Shown: piece after piece, positions 1-6,420 of the stretch | Layout of the letters: each line of letters opens with the position of its first letter | Numbering within the stretch: the stretch's first letter is position 1 | Assembly (NCBI GenBank): GCA_937138955.1 | Contig: CAKZPJ010000297.1 | Coordinates: 1 to 8,340, forward strand | Direction of reading: 5' to 3' | DNA: 8,340 bases | DNA from: an uncultured Flammeovirgaceae bacterium | GTDB taxonomy: Bacteria > Bacteroidota > Bacteroidia > Cytophagales > Cyclobacteriaceae | The notes under the pieces: generated by a model | Seen by the model: the letters and a program-made list of their open reading frames with translations, nothing else | What the model was told of the DNA's origin: nothing | The model's database searches: none | Program-made: the position numbers and the translations under genes

Positions 1-656
1 TCTCTTCCGTAAAACTCTTGCATGTAGCCGACCATCACTACGTTAGGCGGAGTTCCTATAATGGTGGTGGTCCCACCAATATTCGCTGAATAGGCGATAC
101 AGAGCATCAGTCCCAAAGCAAATTTTCGGTAACCGGCTTGGGCTTTTTCTGACTGCTGATCTTCTAGCAAATCAATGACCGATACGGCAATGGGTAGCAT
201 CATTACGGTAGTGGCCGTATTAGAAATCCACATGCTCAGAAAAGCTGTAGCCAGCATGAAGCCTAGAATGATTCCGTTGGCATGCGTTCCCGTGAGGCGA
301 ATTAAATTTAAGGCAATGCGGCGGTGCAGATTTCGCTTTTCCATGGCTAGGGCGATTAAGAAACCACCCATAAACAGAAAAACGATAGGACTGGCGTAAG
401 GTGCCGTTGACTCAGCAATAGGGAAGACACCAAGAATAGGAAAGAGAATAAGCGGCAGCAAAGCCGTAACCGGCAGCGATACTGCTTCTGTAACCCACCA
501 CAGCACCATCCATCCGGCTACCGCTAAAACTCTGGTAGCATTGGCATCTAGCCCATCGATAGAAACTAGGAAATAGATGAGTAGAAATAGTACTGGGCCT
601 AACAGCAGCCCAACAGTTTTAGTACTAACCAGTGATGTTTGTTGCTTATCTGCCAA
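1..656 (-). CDS. SLC13/DASS-family Na+-coupled anion (dicarboxylate or sulfate) symporter, N-terminal part, truncated by window edge
   Basis: This reading frame is open from the left edge to an in-frame TAA directly upstream and gives 218 residues of a polytopic inner-membrane protein. Hydrophobic segments lie at about 16-34, 41-58, 61-82, 89-105, 126-144, 147-164 and 178-208. Two family signatures are visible: the first Ser-Asn-Thr substrate/Na+ motif at residues 145-147 (within ISNTATTVMMLP), and GGTTTIIGTPPN at 194-205. These match the first half of the divalent anion:Na+ symporter family (VcINDY, NaDC, SdcS). Family members import C4-dicarboxylates, citrate or sulfate, and the substrate cannot be told from this half. 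No ATG lies upstream of residue 50 in this frame. The best start is TTG at 656-654, giving MADKQQTSLV before the first membrane helix; CTG codons further in are less likely. The gene follows the MoxR gene on the same strand after 110 bp and has its own candidate promoter. Family assignment is sure; the start is moderately sure. Confidence 0.9.
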   Translation of the reverse strand, partial: MADKQQTSLVSTKTVGLLLGPVLFLLIYFLVSIDGLDANATRVLAVAGWMVLWWVTEAVSLPVTALLPLILFPILGVFPIAESTAPYASPIVFLFMGGFLIALAMEKRNLHRRIALNLIRLTGTHANGIILGFMLATAFLSMWISNTATTVMMLPIAVSVIDLLEDQQSEKAQAGYRKFALGLMLCIAYSANIGGTTTIIGTPPNVVMVGYMQEFYGR

Positions 657-687
657 TAGACCCGCGTTTTACATTTTTTTGAAAAAC

Positions 688-718
688 CTAAATTAGCGGA
701 TTTTCTGAAGAAGTGAAA
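688..718 (-). promoter_or_regulatory. Candidate Bacteroidota-type promoter for the SLC13 transporter gene
   Basis: Read on the minus strand, TTTC (718-715) is followed after 19 bases by TAATTTAG (695-688). Each element differs by one base from the Bacteroidota consensus (TTTG about 19 bases before TAnnTTTG). It would place a transcript start about 25 bases upstream of the proposed TTG start. Its position in the gap after the MoxR gene fits separate transcription of the transporter. The match is imperfect in an AT-rich gap, so this is tentative. Confidence 0.35.
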
Positions 719-751
719 TATGAAGTATCCCGTCGGCTACGACATATTCAA

Positions 752-764
752 AGCACAAGGTGCT
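752..764 (-). terminator. Weak hairpin just after the MoxR gene, possible terminator
   Basis: AGCAC (752-756) and GTGCT (760-764) form a 5-bp stem with a 3-base loop, beginning 2 bases past the MoxR stop codon. On the transcribed (minus) strand it is followed only by TTTGAAT, not a run of U. The stem is short and the T tract poor, so termination here is a possibility rather than a call. Confidence 0.2.
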
Positions 765-766
765 AA

Positions 767-1732
767 TCAAAGCAACTCTTCCACAATCTTATCCACCGTC
801 ATACCTTCGGCTTCCGCTTTAAAATTGCGGACGATGCGGTGGCGTAAAATAGGTTTGGCTACGGCTTGCACATCTTCAATATCGGGCGAATATTTCTGGT
901 TAAGCAGAGCATTGCACTTGGCAGCTAGTACTAAATACTGCGAAGCCCGCGGACCCGCTCCCCACTCCAAAAAGTTATTGGCTACTTCGCTGGCTTTAGC
1001 CGAAAATGGACGGGTTTTATTGGCCAAACCTACGGCATATTCCACCACATTATCGGCAATAGGTACGCGACGCACTAAATGTTGATACTCTACAATTTGC
1101 TCACCTGTAAGCACCTTCTCCACTTCGTACTCTGAATCCGTAGTAGTGGCTTTTACAATATCTACTTCCGAATCATAGCTAGGATATGTTAGCTGGATAT
1201 CGAACATAAAACGGTCAAGCTGGGCTTCGGGTAGGGGATATGTTCCTTCTTGCTCAATCGGGTTTTGAGTGGCCAGCACAAAAAATGGTTTATCCAGGGG
1301 ATAATCTGCTCCGGCTACCGTTACTTTGTATTCCTGCATGGCCTCCAGTAGAGCCGCTTGGGTTTTAGGGGGAGTTCGATTGATCTCATCTGCCAGAATA
1401 ATATTGGCAAAAATGGGTCCCTTAATAAATTTAAAGTTTCGGTCTTTATCAATAGTTTCCGCCCCCAAAATATCTGAAGGCATTAAATCTGGGGTAAATT
1501 GAATTCGGCTAAAGTCTAAGTTTACGGCTGAAGCAATAGTATGGATCAGCAACGTTTTAGCTAAGCCAGGAACCCCAATAAGCAGACTATGACCCCGACA
1601 AAAGAGCGAAGTGATAAGCAGCCTTACTACTTCGTCTTGCCCAATGACAACCTTTCCAATTTCTTCACTTAAACGGCGATAATCTTCGTGTAAACGGTCG
1701 GCGAGGGCCACTTCCGATGAGGTGGAATCCAT
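767..1732 (-). CDS. MoxR-family AAA+ ATPase
   Basis: A 321-residue cytoplasmic AAA+ ATPase, full length for the MoxR family (usually about 310-340). Visible motifs are Walker A GVPGLAKT at 53-60, Walker B IILADEINR at 111-119 (Asp115, Glu116), sensor 1 LATQNP at 153-158, the arginine-finger region PEAQLDRF at 168-175, and sensor 2 GPRASQ at 260-265 in the C-terminal helical lid. No signal peptide or membrane segment is present. MoxR ATPases act as chaperone-like remodelers and usually sit next to DUF58 and von Willebrand A (Bat) genes. Here the upstream neighbours are three envelope foldases, 89 bp away on the same strand, and the downstream gene is a transporter. A link to envelope-protein quality control is plausible from context only. 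The ATG at 1732 is the natural start, because Walker A then falls at the usual distance from the N terminus. Family call is very sure; the specific role is unknown. Confidence 0.95.
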   Translation of the reverse strand: MDSTSSEVALADRLHEDYRRLSEEIGKVVIGQDEVVRLLITSLFCRGHSLLIGVPGLAKTLLIHTIASAVNLDFSRIQFTPDLMPSDILGAETIDKDRNFKFIKGPIFANIILADEINRTPPKTQAALLEAMQEYKVTVAGADYPLDKPFFVLATQNPIEQEGTYPLPEAQLDRFMFDIQLTYPSYDSEVDIVKATTTDSEYEVEKVLTGEQIVEYQHLVRRVPIADNVVEYAVGLANKTRPFSAKASEVANNFLEWGAGPRASQYLVLAAKCNALLNQKYSPDIEDVQAVAKPILRHRIVRNFKAEAEGMTVDKIVEELL

Positions 1733-1782
1733 AGAGATACGTAGAGTTTAATGGTTTATAGCTGATTGTGCCGATACACTGG

Positions 1783-1798
1783 ACACACTAAAGTGTGT
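1783..1798. promoter_or_regulatory. Perfect 16-bp palindrome upstream of the MoxR gene
   Basis: ACACACT (1783-1789) and AGTGTGT (1792-1798) are perfect inverted arms around a 2-base AA centre, in the 89-bp gap between the SurA-like and MoxR genes. It could be an operator for a dimeric regulator or an intercistronic RNA hairpin. On the transcribed strand no T run follows the arm, which argues against an intrinsic terminator. I see no good TAnnTTTG promoter between it and the MoxR start, so co-transcription with the foldase genes remains likely. Confidence 0.35.
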
Positions 1799-1821
1799 AA
1801 ACGCTTCGATACCGAAATGGT

Positions 1822-3207
1822 TTAGATGCTATTATCTACATCGCAGTGATCGTATTCCGGATCAACCTCAATATAGACCTGCTTCCGGGCATCTCCAAAC
1901 CACTCTTGCATTAATCGCGCTCGTTTCTCCTGCAAAGCCGCATTGTAAATTTTCTGGTAATCGTCTTTTAGATTAGCTACGTGGGGCTTAGACTTTGATT
2001 TAAGATACAGAATTCGTACAGCAGGCTCACCCGCGGGTGTTCGGTATACTAATGGCTTCGTAATGGCTCCAATGTCCATAGTATCAATAGTGAAGAAGAT
2101 GACTGGGTCAAGATTCTCGGTAGAAATCCGATTAGAACCGTCGGCACCAAGAAAAAATCCACCACTACCTGGGGCACCCGACTCACCTTTTTCATCGGAA
2201 TATTCTTTGGCAGCCTTTTCAAAAGTGATGGTATCGGTCATAATCTGAGTTCGCAGACTATCCAAAAACTCTTCAGCCGCCTTCACATCTAACTCCGAAG
2301 AATTGGGCTTAATAAGAATATGGCGACTGCTATAGCGATTACCCCGACGTTCTATCAACTCAATTAGGTGAAAGCCAAAAGCTGATTCAATAGGCTGGGA
2401 GAGATCACCCGCTTCCATTTTGAGAGCTGCCGCTTCAAATTCCGGCACAAACTGGCCTCGTTCCACAAAGCCTAACTCTCCGCCGTACTGAGCCGAACCC
2501 GGATCATTAGAAAATTCTTTAGCAAGCGTAGCAAAATCTTCGCCGTTCAGAACGCGCTCCCGAATATCTTGTAATTGCTTGCGGGCAATCTCCTTTTGAG
2601 CTCGGCTTACGGTAGGTTCTTTCACAATTTGGGCTACGGCCACCTCAGAAGAATAAAAAGGTAAGCTATCACGAGGAATAGCGTTAAAGAACTTTCGGAC
2701 TTCCGCCGGAGTAACTTCAATATCTTGCGCAATGGTACCTTGCATCTCCTGCACAACCAACTGGTTACGAATGTCATCCCGCATTTCTTCTTTCAGTTCC
2801 CCGATTGACTTGCCAAACTGCTCTTCAATAGTTTCTTCACCGTAGCGGTTCGTCATCATCTGCATCCGACGATCCAGGTCTAGTTCAACTCGGGCGTCTT
2901 CTACAACTACTGAGTCAATCTCAGCTTTGGCTAGCAATAACTTTTCTACAACAAGTTGCTCCAGCACTTGGCACTTAGTAATATTCCCGAAGTCAGGGTT
3001 TGCTTGTGCCTCCCGGTAAGAAGCTTCTAAATCCGACTTTAGCACTATGTAATTATCTACTTTAGCCACAATCTTGTCGATCATGGTTTCTCCACTGTAC
3101 TGAGCTATACTAGCTAGGGGCGTTAAAAGTAATAATAGTAAAGGCAGTAATTTACTGCGGAGTTTCGGCCCGCACGGTAGGCAGTGGCTGCTGCACCGCG
3201 GCAGCAT
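1822..3207 (-). CDS. SurA-like periplasmic chaperone / peptidyl-prolyl isomerase with two parvulin (PpiC) domains
   Basis: From the ATG at 3207 this is 461 residues. It has a Sec signal peptide (basic stretch near residues 15-19, Leu-rich core 20-28, likely cleavage after SIA at 33-35), a SurA-type N-terminal chaperone region at about 40-185, a first parvulin domain at about 187-287 (SNDPGSAQYGGELGF, FGFHLIEL), and a second at about 293-405 (begins SSRHILIKP). SurA-type proteins escort outer-membrane and exported proteins through the periplasm. There is no lipobox, so it is probably soluble. The catalytic histidines are uneven: domain 1 has Gln (VAQIV) where active parvulins have the first His but keeps the last (FGFH), while domain 2 keeps the first (RHIL) and lacks the last (GEPAVRIL). 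The start is uncertain. An ATG at 3252 would overlap the upstream gene by 101 bp; 3207 overlaps by 56 bp and keeps a good signal peptide. No ATG, GTG or TTG lies between 3207 and the mature region. Family is sure; start is about 60 percent. Confidence 0.9.
   Translation of the reverse strand: MLPRCSSHCLPCGPKLRSKLLPLLLLLLTPLASIAQYSGETMIDKIVAKVDNYIVLKSDLEASYREAQANPDFGNITKCQVLEQLVVEKLLLAKAEIDSVVVEDARVELDLDRRMQMMTNRYGEETIEEQFGKSIGELKEEMRDDIRNQLVVQEMQGTIAQDIEVTPAEVRKFFNAIPRDSLPFYSSEVAVAQIVKEPTVSRAQKEIARKQLQDIRERVLNGEDFATLAKEFSNDPGSAQYGGELGFVERGQFVPEFEAAALKMEAGDLSQPIESAFGFHLIELIERRGNRYSSRHILIKPNSSELDVKAAEEFLDSLRTQIMTDTITFEKAAKEYSDEKGESGAPGSGGFFLGADGSNRISTENLDPVIFFTIDTMDIGAITKPLVYRTPAGEPAVRILYLKSKSKPHVANLKDDYQKIYNAALQEKRARLMQEWFGDARKQVYIEVDPEYDHCDVDNSI
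3144..3158. repeat. 15-bp palindrome spanning the stop codon of the upstream SurA-like lipoprotein gene
   Basis: GCAGTAA (3144-3150) and TTACTGC (3152-3158) are perfect inverted arms around one base. The structure covers the TAA of the 331-residue lipoprotein gene and lies inside the signal-peptide coding region of the SurA-like gene. It could form a small mRNA hairpin where ribosomes of one gene stop and those of the next are reading; chance is also possible. Confidence 0.3.
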
Positions 3208-4147
3208 TGGTGTTTGGCTGAAATACTTCAAAGTGTTTTTTATCTTTTGCATCTTGGTAGATTTCTTCTTCTAGATTCTGGGTTAAGGCTACCTTACGCT
3301 GGTTGGTAATAATTTTAGTAATATCATCCCGCACAAACTCCAACGGCGAAATCTGATCGGTTATTTTGTAGTCCATCACTTTTACAAAGTACACGTACAA
3401 GTCATCGGAGGTTTCAATAAACTCATTTTTTTGCAGAAACTGTACTTTGTTAGGAATACTCACTAAGGGGGTATTAGCAATGACATCTTCAAAGTTGTAC
3501 CAGGTAGAGTCATCTAGCGAATAAGAAGTAGCAAAGCTGAGACAGTATGATTTGATTTCTTCCCTAACTTCTTCCGTGAGTGTGCCCTGGAATAAAGATC
3601 GCAAACGGCCAGTACGCGGGGCTTCTTGAGGAACCTTCGCAAAAATACCCTTAATGATGTTATGCTTTAACTCAAAGTTCTGCTGATTACTCTGATAATA
3701 CTTCTCAATTGCCGCTTCCGATACTTTGTCATCTACTCGTTGGTTCACGTAATTCTTCTCAAATTCGTACACAATCAGTGCGTAACGATAGTCTAGAATC
3801 TTACGCTCCAGTTCAGCCTCATCAATCTCCATTTGAGCGGCAGCTTCGGCAATGAGTAGTTGTTTCTTAATCCAGCTATCAATGTAGCGATTTATAATAT
3901 CAGCACTATCTGAGGAATTAATAGTTTCATCCACAATTCCCCCTAAATCTTGCAGGTATAAATAATTATCGTACACCCGAGCAATTGGTTCTAAAGTAGC
4001 TCCTTCGTCGGTTTCTTGGTTCTTAAACCGCAAAAAGTCGGGTAAGCCAGGTTGATTGCAACCTGATGCTAATGTGATAAGGGTGAATAGTACCAAAGCT
4101 GAGCTAAGGTTCCATTTGCTGACCCAAGAATTGTAAAACATCTTCAT
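3152..4147 (-). CDS. SurA-like lipoprotein with a degenerate, probably non-catalytic parvulin core
   Basis: A 331-residue exported lipoprotein. Residues 1-29 form a type II signal peptide with lipobox ASGC and lipidated Cys30. Residues about 55-140 resemble the SurA N-terminal chaperone region (ARVYDNYLYLQDL, then a helical IDSWIKKQLLIAEAA). Residues about 150-262 have the length and edges of a parvulin domain (ending YVYFVKVMDYK) but lack the His-Ile-Leu start, the Gly-Gly turn and the final Gly-x-His motif. I therefore infer a chaperone without isomerase activity. The end (LEEEIYQDAKDKKHFEVF, 291-309) is helical and SurA-like, then a Pro/Gln/Ala-rich tail of about 20 residues overlaps the next gene. 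The ATG at 4147 overlaps the preceding foldase gene by 44 bp and is the only start giving a proper signal peptide (ATG at 4141 is a minor alternative). The tight overlap means translation is probably coupled to both neighbours. SurA-like identity rests on pattern and context; it would probably be annotated as a hypothetical or peptidyl-prolyl isomerase. Confidence 0.88.
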   Translation of the reverse strand: MKMFYNSWVSKWNLSSALVLFTLITLASGCNQPGLPDFLRFKNQETDEGATLEPIARVYDNYLYLQDLGGIVDETINSSDSADIINRYIDSWIKKQLLIAEAAAQMEIDEAELERKILDYRYALIVYEFEKNYVNQRVDDKVSEAAIEKYYQSNQQNFELKHNIIKGIFAKVPQEAPRTGRLRSLFQGTLTEEVREEIKSYCLSFATSYSLDDSTWYNFEDVIANTPLVSIPNKVQFLQKNEFIETSDDLYVYFVKVMDYKITDQISPLEFVRDDITKIITNQRKVALTQNLEEEIYQDAKDKKHFEVFQPNTNAAAVQQPLPTVRAETPQ

Positions 4148-6131
4148 TAATTTCTACCGGGTATTTTTCTCGCAGCGCAGCAATCCACTGCCGATCGAGT
4201 TCGTTTTGGTAGTCCGCAATTACAATGCCTCTTATCTCATCTAATCCCTTTAATTTAGGAGGTAATACGTCATGGATAAGAATATGATAAAATCTATCGT
4301 TTTCTATTTGTGAGTACGTTCCCTTTTCCCAATCAACCTGATCAATAACCGCCTCAACGGATGTCCGCTCCTCACCTTGTTCGTACTTATTCTGATGAAT
4401 TTGTAGAGATAGTGGAGTATCTTGGTTAAAGGTACTTTCTGTTTCCGAAATCACTTCTTCACTTAGTGGGCCATTTATCTCCCCCAGCTTTTGCTTCGCC
4501 TCTTCCAGTATGGTTTGGCTTTGGGCATCTAAGATAGTGGCTTCCGCTCGCTCATTCCAGCGATAATCTTCTCGGTGGTTCTCAAAATACTGCTTTAAGC
4601 CAGCACTGTCTTCCACCGCTTTTGACCATACCTTTTGCTCCATAATATCAAACAGCAATATCCCATCCCGGTATTCCTGAAGTATACGGCGATACTCTTC
4701 GTTGTTATCTGCCAAGTGATCTTTCTCGTAAACTAAAAGAGCTTCTGCCTCAAAATCTCGGTATAACTGATGGGCTAGGACGCTATCGGCCGATAAGGCT
4801 CCTTGTTTTTCCTGTACAAAGTCATAAAAATTGCCGATCTCTAAAGTAGTATCAGCTACCGCAAAGAGCACTGCGCCTCGGTTGGGCTCGGCACTCTCGG
4901 CTTGGGTTCCGGCATGGAGATAATAAACTGCCTGAGCGATGTTGGATTTATTCGATTGATAGTCACTTTCTTGCTTGAGCGTAGAAACCATTTCTTCTTG
5001 CCGCACTTCAGCCTGAATATTACGTTCTACTTGTCGTTCTAATGAAGGACGCATCTTCTCCAAAGAATCTAACCCTTGGCGGTCGATTAACTTAATGATA
5101 TGCCAGCCGAAGCGGGTCTTTACCGGCGAAGAGATATCGCCAGGGTTTTTAAGCGCGAAAGCAGCATTCTCAAAACTCTCAATCATATTACCTGTACCAA
5201 AATACGGTAATTCCCCACCCTGCGATTTAGTAGACACATCTTCAGAAAAACGCTCCACCATTTCGTTCCAATCGGCTCCGGTTAGTAACTGCTGATGTAC
5301 CTGACGAGCTTTCTGATAAGCAGTTGAATCACTATCCGGACGAATCATAATATGAGCTACCTTCACTTTTCCCTGAGAAGTACGCTTATCATTCACCTTA
5401 ATAATATGGTAGCCAAAGCGAGTGCGAACAGGTTCCGAAATACTGCCAACCGAGGTTCTGTAAGCCACTTTCTCAAACGGGTATACCATCTGCAGGGCTG
5501 AAAAATAGCCTAAATCACCGCCATTAGAAGCAGCCGAAGGATCTGATGAATGTTGCTCGGCCAGCATAGAAAAAGAAGCTCCATTTTGAGCTAGCATTCG
5601 TAGGCTATCGGCCAGTTGATAGGCTTTCAATGTATCTTGCGCAGTAGCATTTTCTGGAACTTCAATTAGGATATGAGCGGCTCGCACTTCTTGTTTCATT
5701 CGCTCATATGTATCCTGAATCAGTTGTTCTGTTACCCTATTTTCGGTCAGATAAGGCTTGGCCAACTGTTCTCGATACTGAGCTAGTTCTTGCTTAAAAC
5801 TCTCTCTACGCTGCAAACCTGCCTCTTCGGCTGCTTTTACCTTGAGGCGAAAGTTGACGTATAAATCTAAGTATTCTTCCATCGCCTGTCTCTGGCTTTC
5901 TGGAGTACGTTCGGTCGCAGTATCTTTTATCCGGTTTTTCTGGTAGACGTACAGGAACTCATCGGCAAAAACCGTATCAGCCGCTGAAGTGAACAACACT
6001 GTCTCATTAAGTGAAAAATCGGCATTCTTATTTCGAGCCGATTTTTTGGTAGCAGTACAACCTCCTACTCCCAATAAAAGCACCAAACATGCTATCCATG
6101 AGACTCCAGGCACTATCCGGTTTCCTGTCAT
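4104..6131 (-). CDS. Lipoprotein peptidyl-prolyl cis-trans isomerase with two intact parvulin (PpiC) domains
   Basis: A 675-residue envelope foldase and first gene of the minus-strand cluster. Residues 1-24 are a lipoprotein signal peptide (lipobox VGGC, lipidated Cys25). Residues about 45-145 form a helical SurA/PrsA-like N-terminal region. Parvulin domain 1 spans about 150-249 (AHILI 152-156, SSDPSAASNGGDLGYF, RFGYHIIKV) and domain 2 about 256-352 (AHIMI 259-263, SEDVSTKSQGGELPYF, RFGWHIIKL). Both keep the paired His residues (153/242 and 260/344) and the acidic residue typical of active parvulins. Residues about 355-675 are a long, mostly helical C-terminal region, including EYRDGILLFDIMEQKVWSKA (486-505) and a terminal LREKYPVEINEDVL (653-666) that I associate with Bacteroidota members of this family. 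The protein should catalyse prolyl isomerisation and assist folding in the periplasm while anchored to a membrane. The start follows an AT-rich leader without Shine-Dalgarno, as usual in Bacteroidota. Downstream overlap of 44 bp indicates an operon. Very sure of family; clients unknown. Confidence 0.95.
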   Translation of the reverse strand: MTGNRIVPGVSWIACLVLLLGVGGCTATKKSARNKNADFSLNETVLFTSAADTVFADEFLYVYQKNRIKDTATERTPESQRQAMEEYLDLYVNFRLKVKAAEEAGLQRRESFKQELAQYREQLAKPYLTENRVTEQLIQDTYERMKQEVRAAHILIEVPENATAQDTLKAYQLADSLRMLAQNGASFSMLAEQHSSDPSAASNGGDLGYFSALQMVYPFEKVAYRTSVGSISEPVRTRFGYHIIKVNDKRTSQGKVKVAHIMIRPDSDSTAYQKARQVHQQLLTGADWNEMVERFSEDVSTKSQGGELPYFGTGNMIESFENAAFALKNPGDISSPVKTRFGWHIIKLIDRQGLDSLEKMRPSLERQVERNIQAEVRQEEMVSTLKQESDYQSNKSNIAQAVYYLHAGTQAESAEPNRGAVLFAVADTTLEIGNFYDFVQEKQGALSADSVLAHQLYRDFEAEALLVYEKDHLADNNEEYRRILQEYRDGILLFDIMEQKVWSKAVEDSAGLKQYFENHREDYRWNERAEATILDAQSQTILEEAKQKLGEINGPLSEEVISETESTFNQDTPLSLQIHQNKYEQGEERTSVEAVIDQVDWEKGTYSQIENDRFYHILIHDVLPPKLKGLDEIRGIVIADYQNELDRQWIAALREKYPVEINEDVLQFLGQQMEP

Positions 6132-6156
6132 TTATTTATTCTCTATTTTGAAACTG

Positions 6157-6164
6157 CAATATTA
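6157..6164 (-). promoter_or_regulatory. Candidate -7 element for the foldase cluster
   Basis: On the minus strand TAATATTG differs by one base from TAnnTTTG and lies 25 bases upstream of the first foldase start, which would give a leader of about 20 bases. No convincing TTTG is seen at the -33 distance, so this is weak. Confidence 0.25.
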
Positions 6165-6390
6165 CGAATTTTCCGCGTAGGTTTTACTCCCGAGCCGTTG
6201 GGCTTCTACTTTCCCGCAAGGTAACGCCCCGAAAGAAGATAAAATTCAATTTACGGCGGGGTGCCAGGTGTGAGGAGTCTGGTGGCATTCATCCTAGCAT
6301 TACTATTCCCATCGAATTCAGAATTTTTTACTCTACGCTCCTAGCATCTTGCTCCTGCATTTAGCTCTAGCGTTTATAAATCCTTATCCC

Positions 6391-6398
6391 TAACTTTG
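6391..6398 (+). promoter_or_regulatory. Bacteroidota-type -7 promoter element of lysS
   Basis: TAACTTTG matches the Bacteroidota sigma-ABfr consensus TAnnTTTG exactly and ends 22 bases before the lysS ATG, predicting a leader of roughly 15 bases. The -33 region is poor: only TTTA at 6373, at a shorter than usual spacing. The leader (GAAAGAGACTT before ATG) has no strong Shine-Dalgarno. A perfect -7 in the right place makes this the best promoter call in the window. Confidence 0.55.
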
Positions 6399-6420
6399 CT
6401 GGCTTACTAGAAAGAGACTT

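Larger units (their letters stand above)
6132..6420. other. Divergent intergenic region between the foldase cluster and lysS
   Basis: These 289 bases carry the promoters for two divergent units and no convincing gene. Candidate -7 elements sit at each end. The middle holds short inverted repeats only: AGCC/GGCT at 6193-6204, and CGCCCCG (6225-6231) with CGGGGTG (6257-6263), which pair with one wobble over a 25-base AT-rich loop. A CCTAGCAT octamer occurs twice (about 6292 and 6340). I recognise no riboswitch, tRNA or small RNA. Confidence 0.6.

Noticed and set aside
175..399. Open frame on the plus strand opposite the transporter gene
   Set aside because: The minus frame carries clear SLC13 motifs throughout; this is its shadow.
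720..1085. Open frame on the plus strand opposite the 3' end of the MoxR gene
   Set aside because: It is antisense to strongly conserved MoxR coding sequence and its translation shows no recognisable protein pattern.
1783..1798. Palindrome before the MoxR gene as an intrinsic terminator
   Set aside because: No T run follows the stem on the transcribed strand, and the stem is moderately AT-rich with a tiny loop.
3152..4147. Gene 2 as a frameshifted or decayed PpiC protein
   Set aside because: The frame is intact over 331 codons with a good lipoprotein signal and SurA-like ends; the missing motifs look like divergence, not breakage.
6193..6263. Short inverted repeats in the divergent region as a riboswitch or T-box leader for lysS
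   Set aside because: The stems are short, one needs a wobble pair and a 25-base loop, and the likely lysS promoter lies downstream at 6391, so these bases would not be in the lysS leader.
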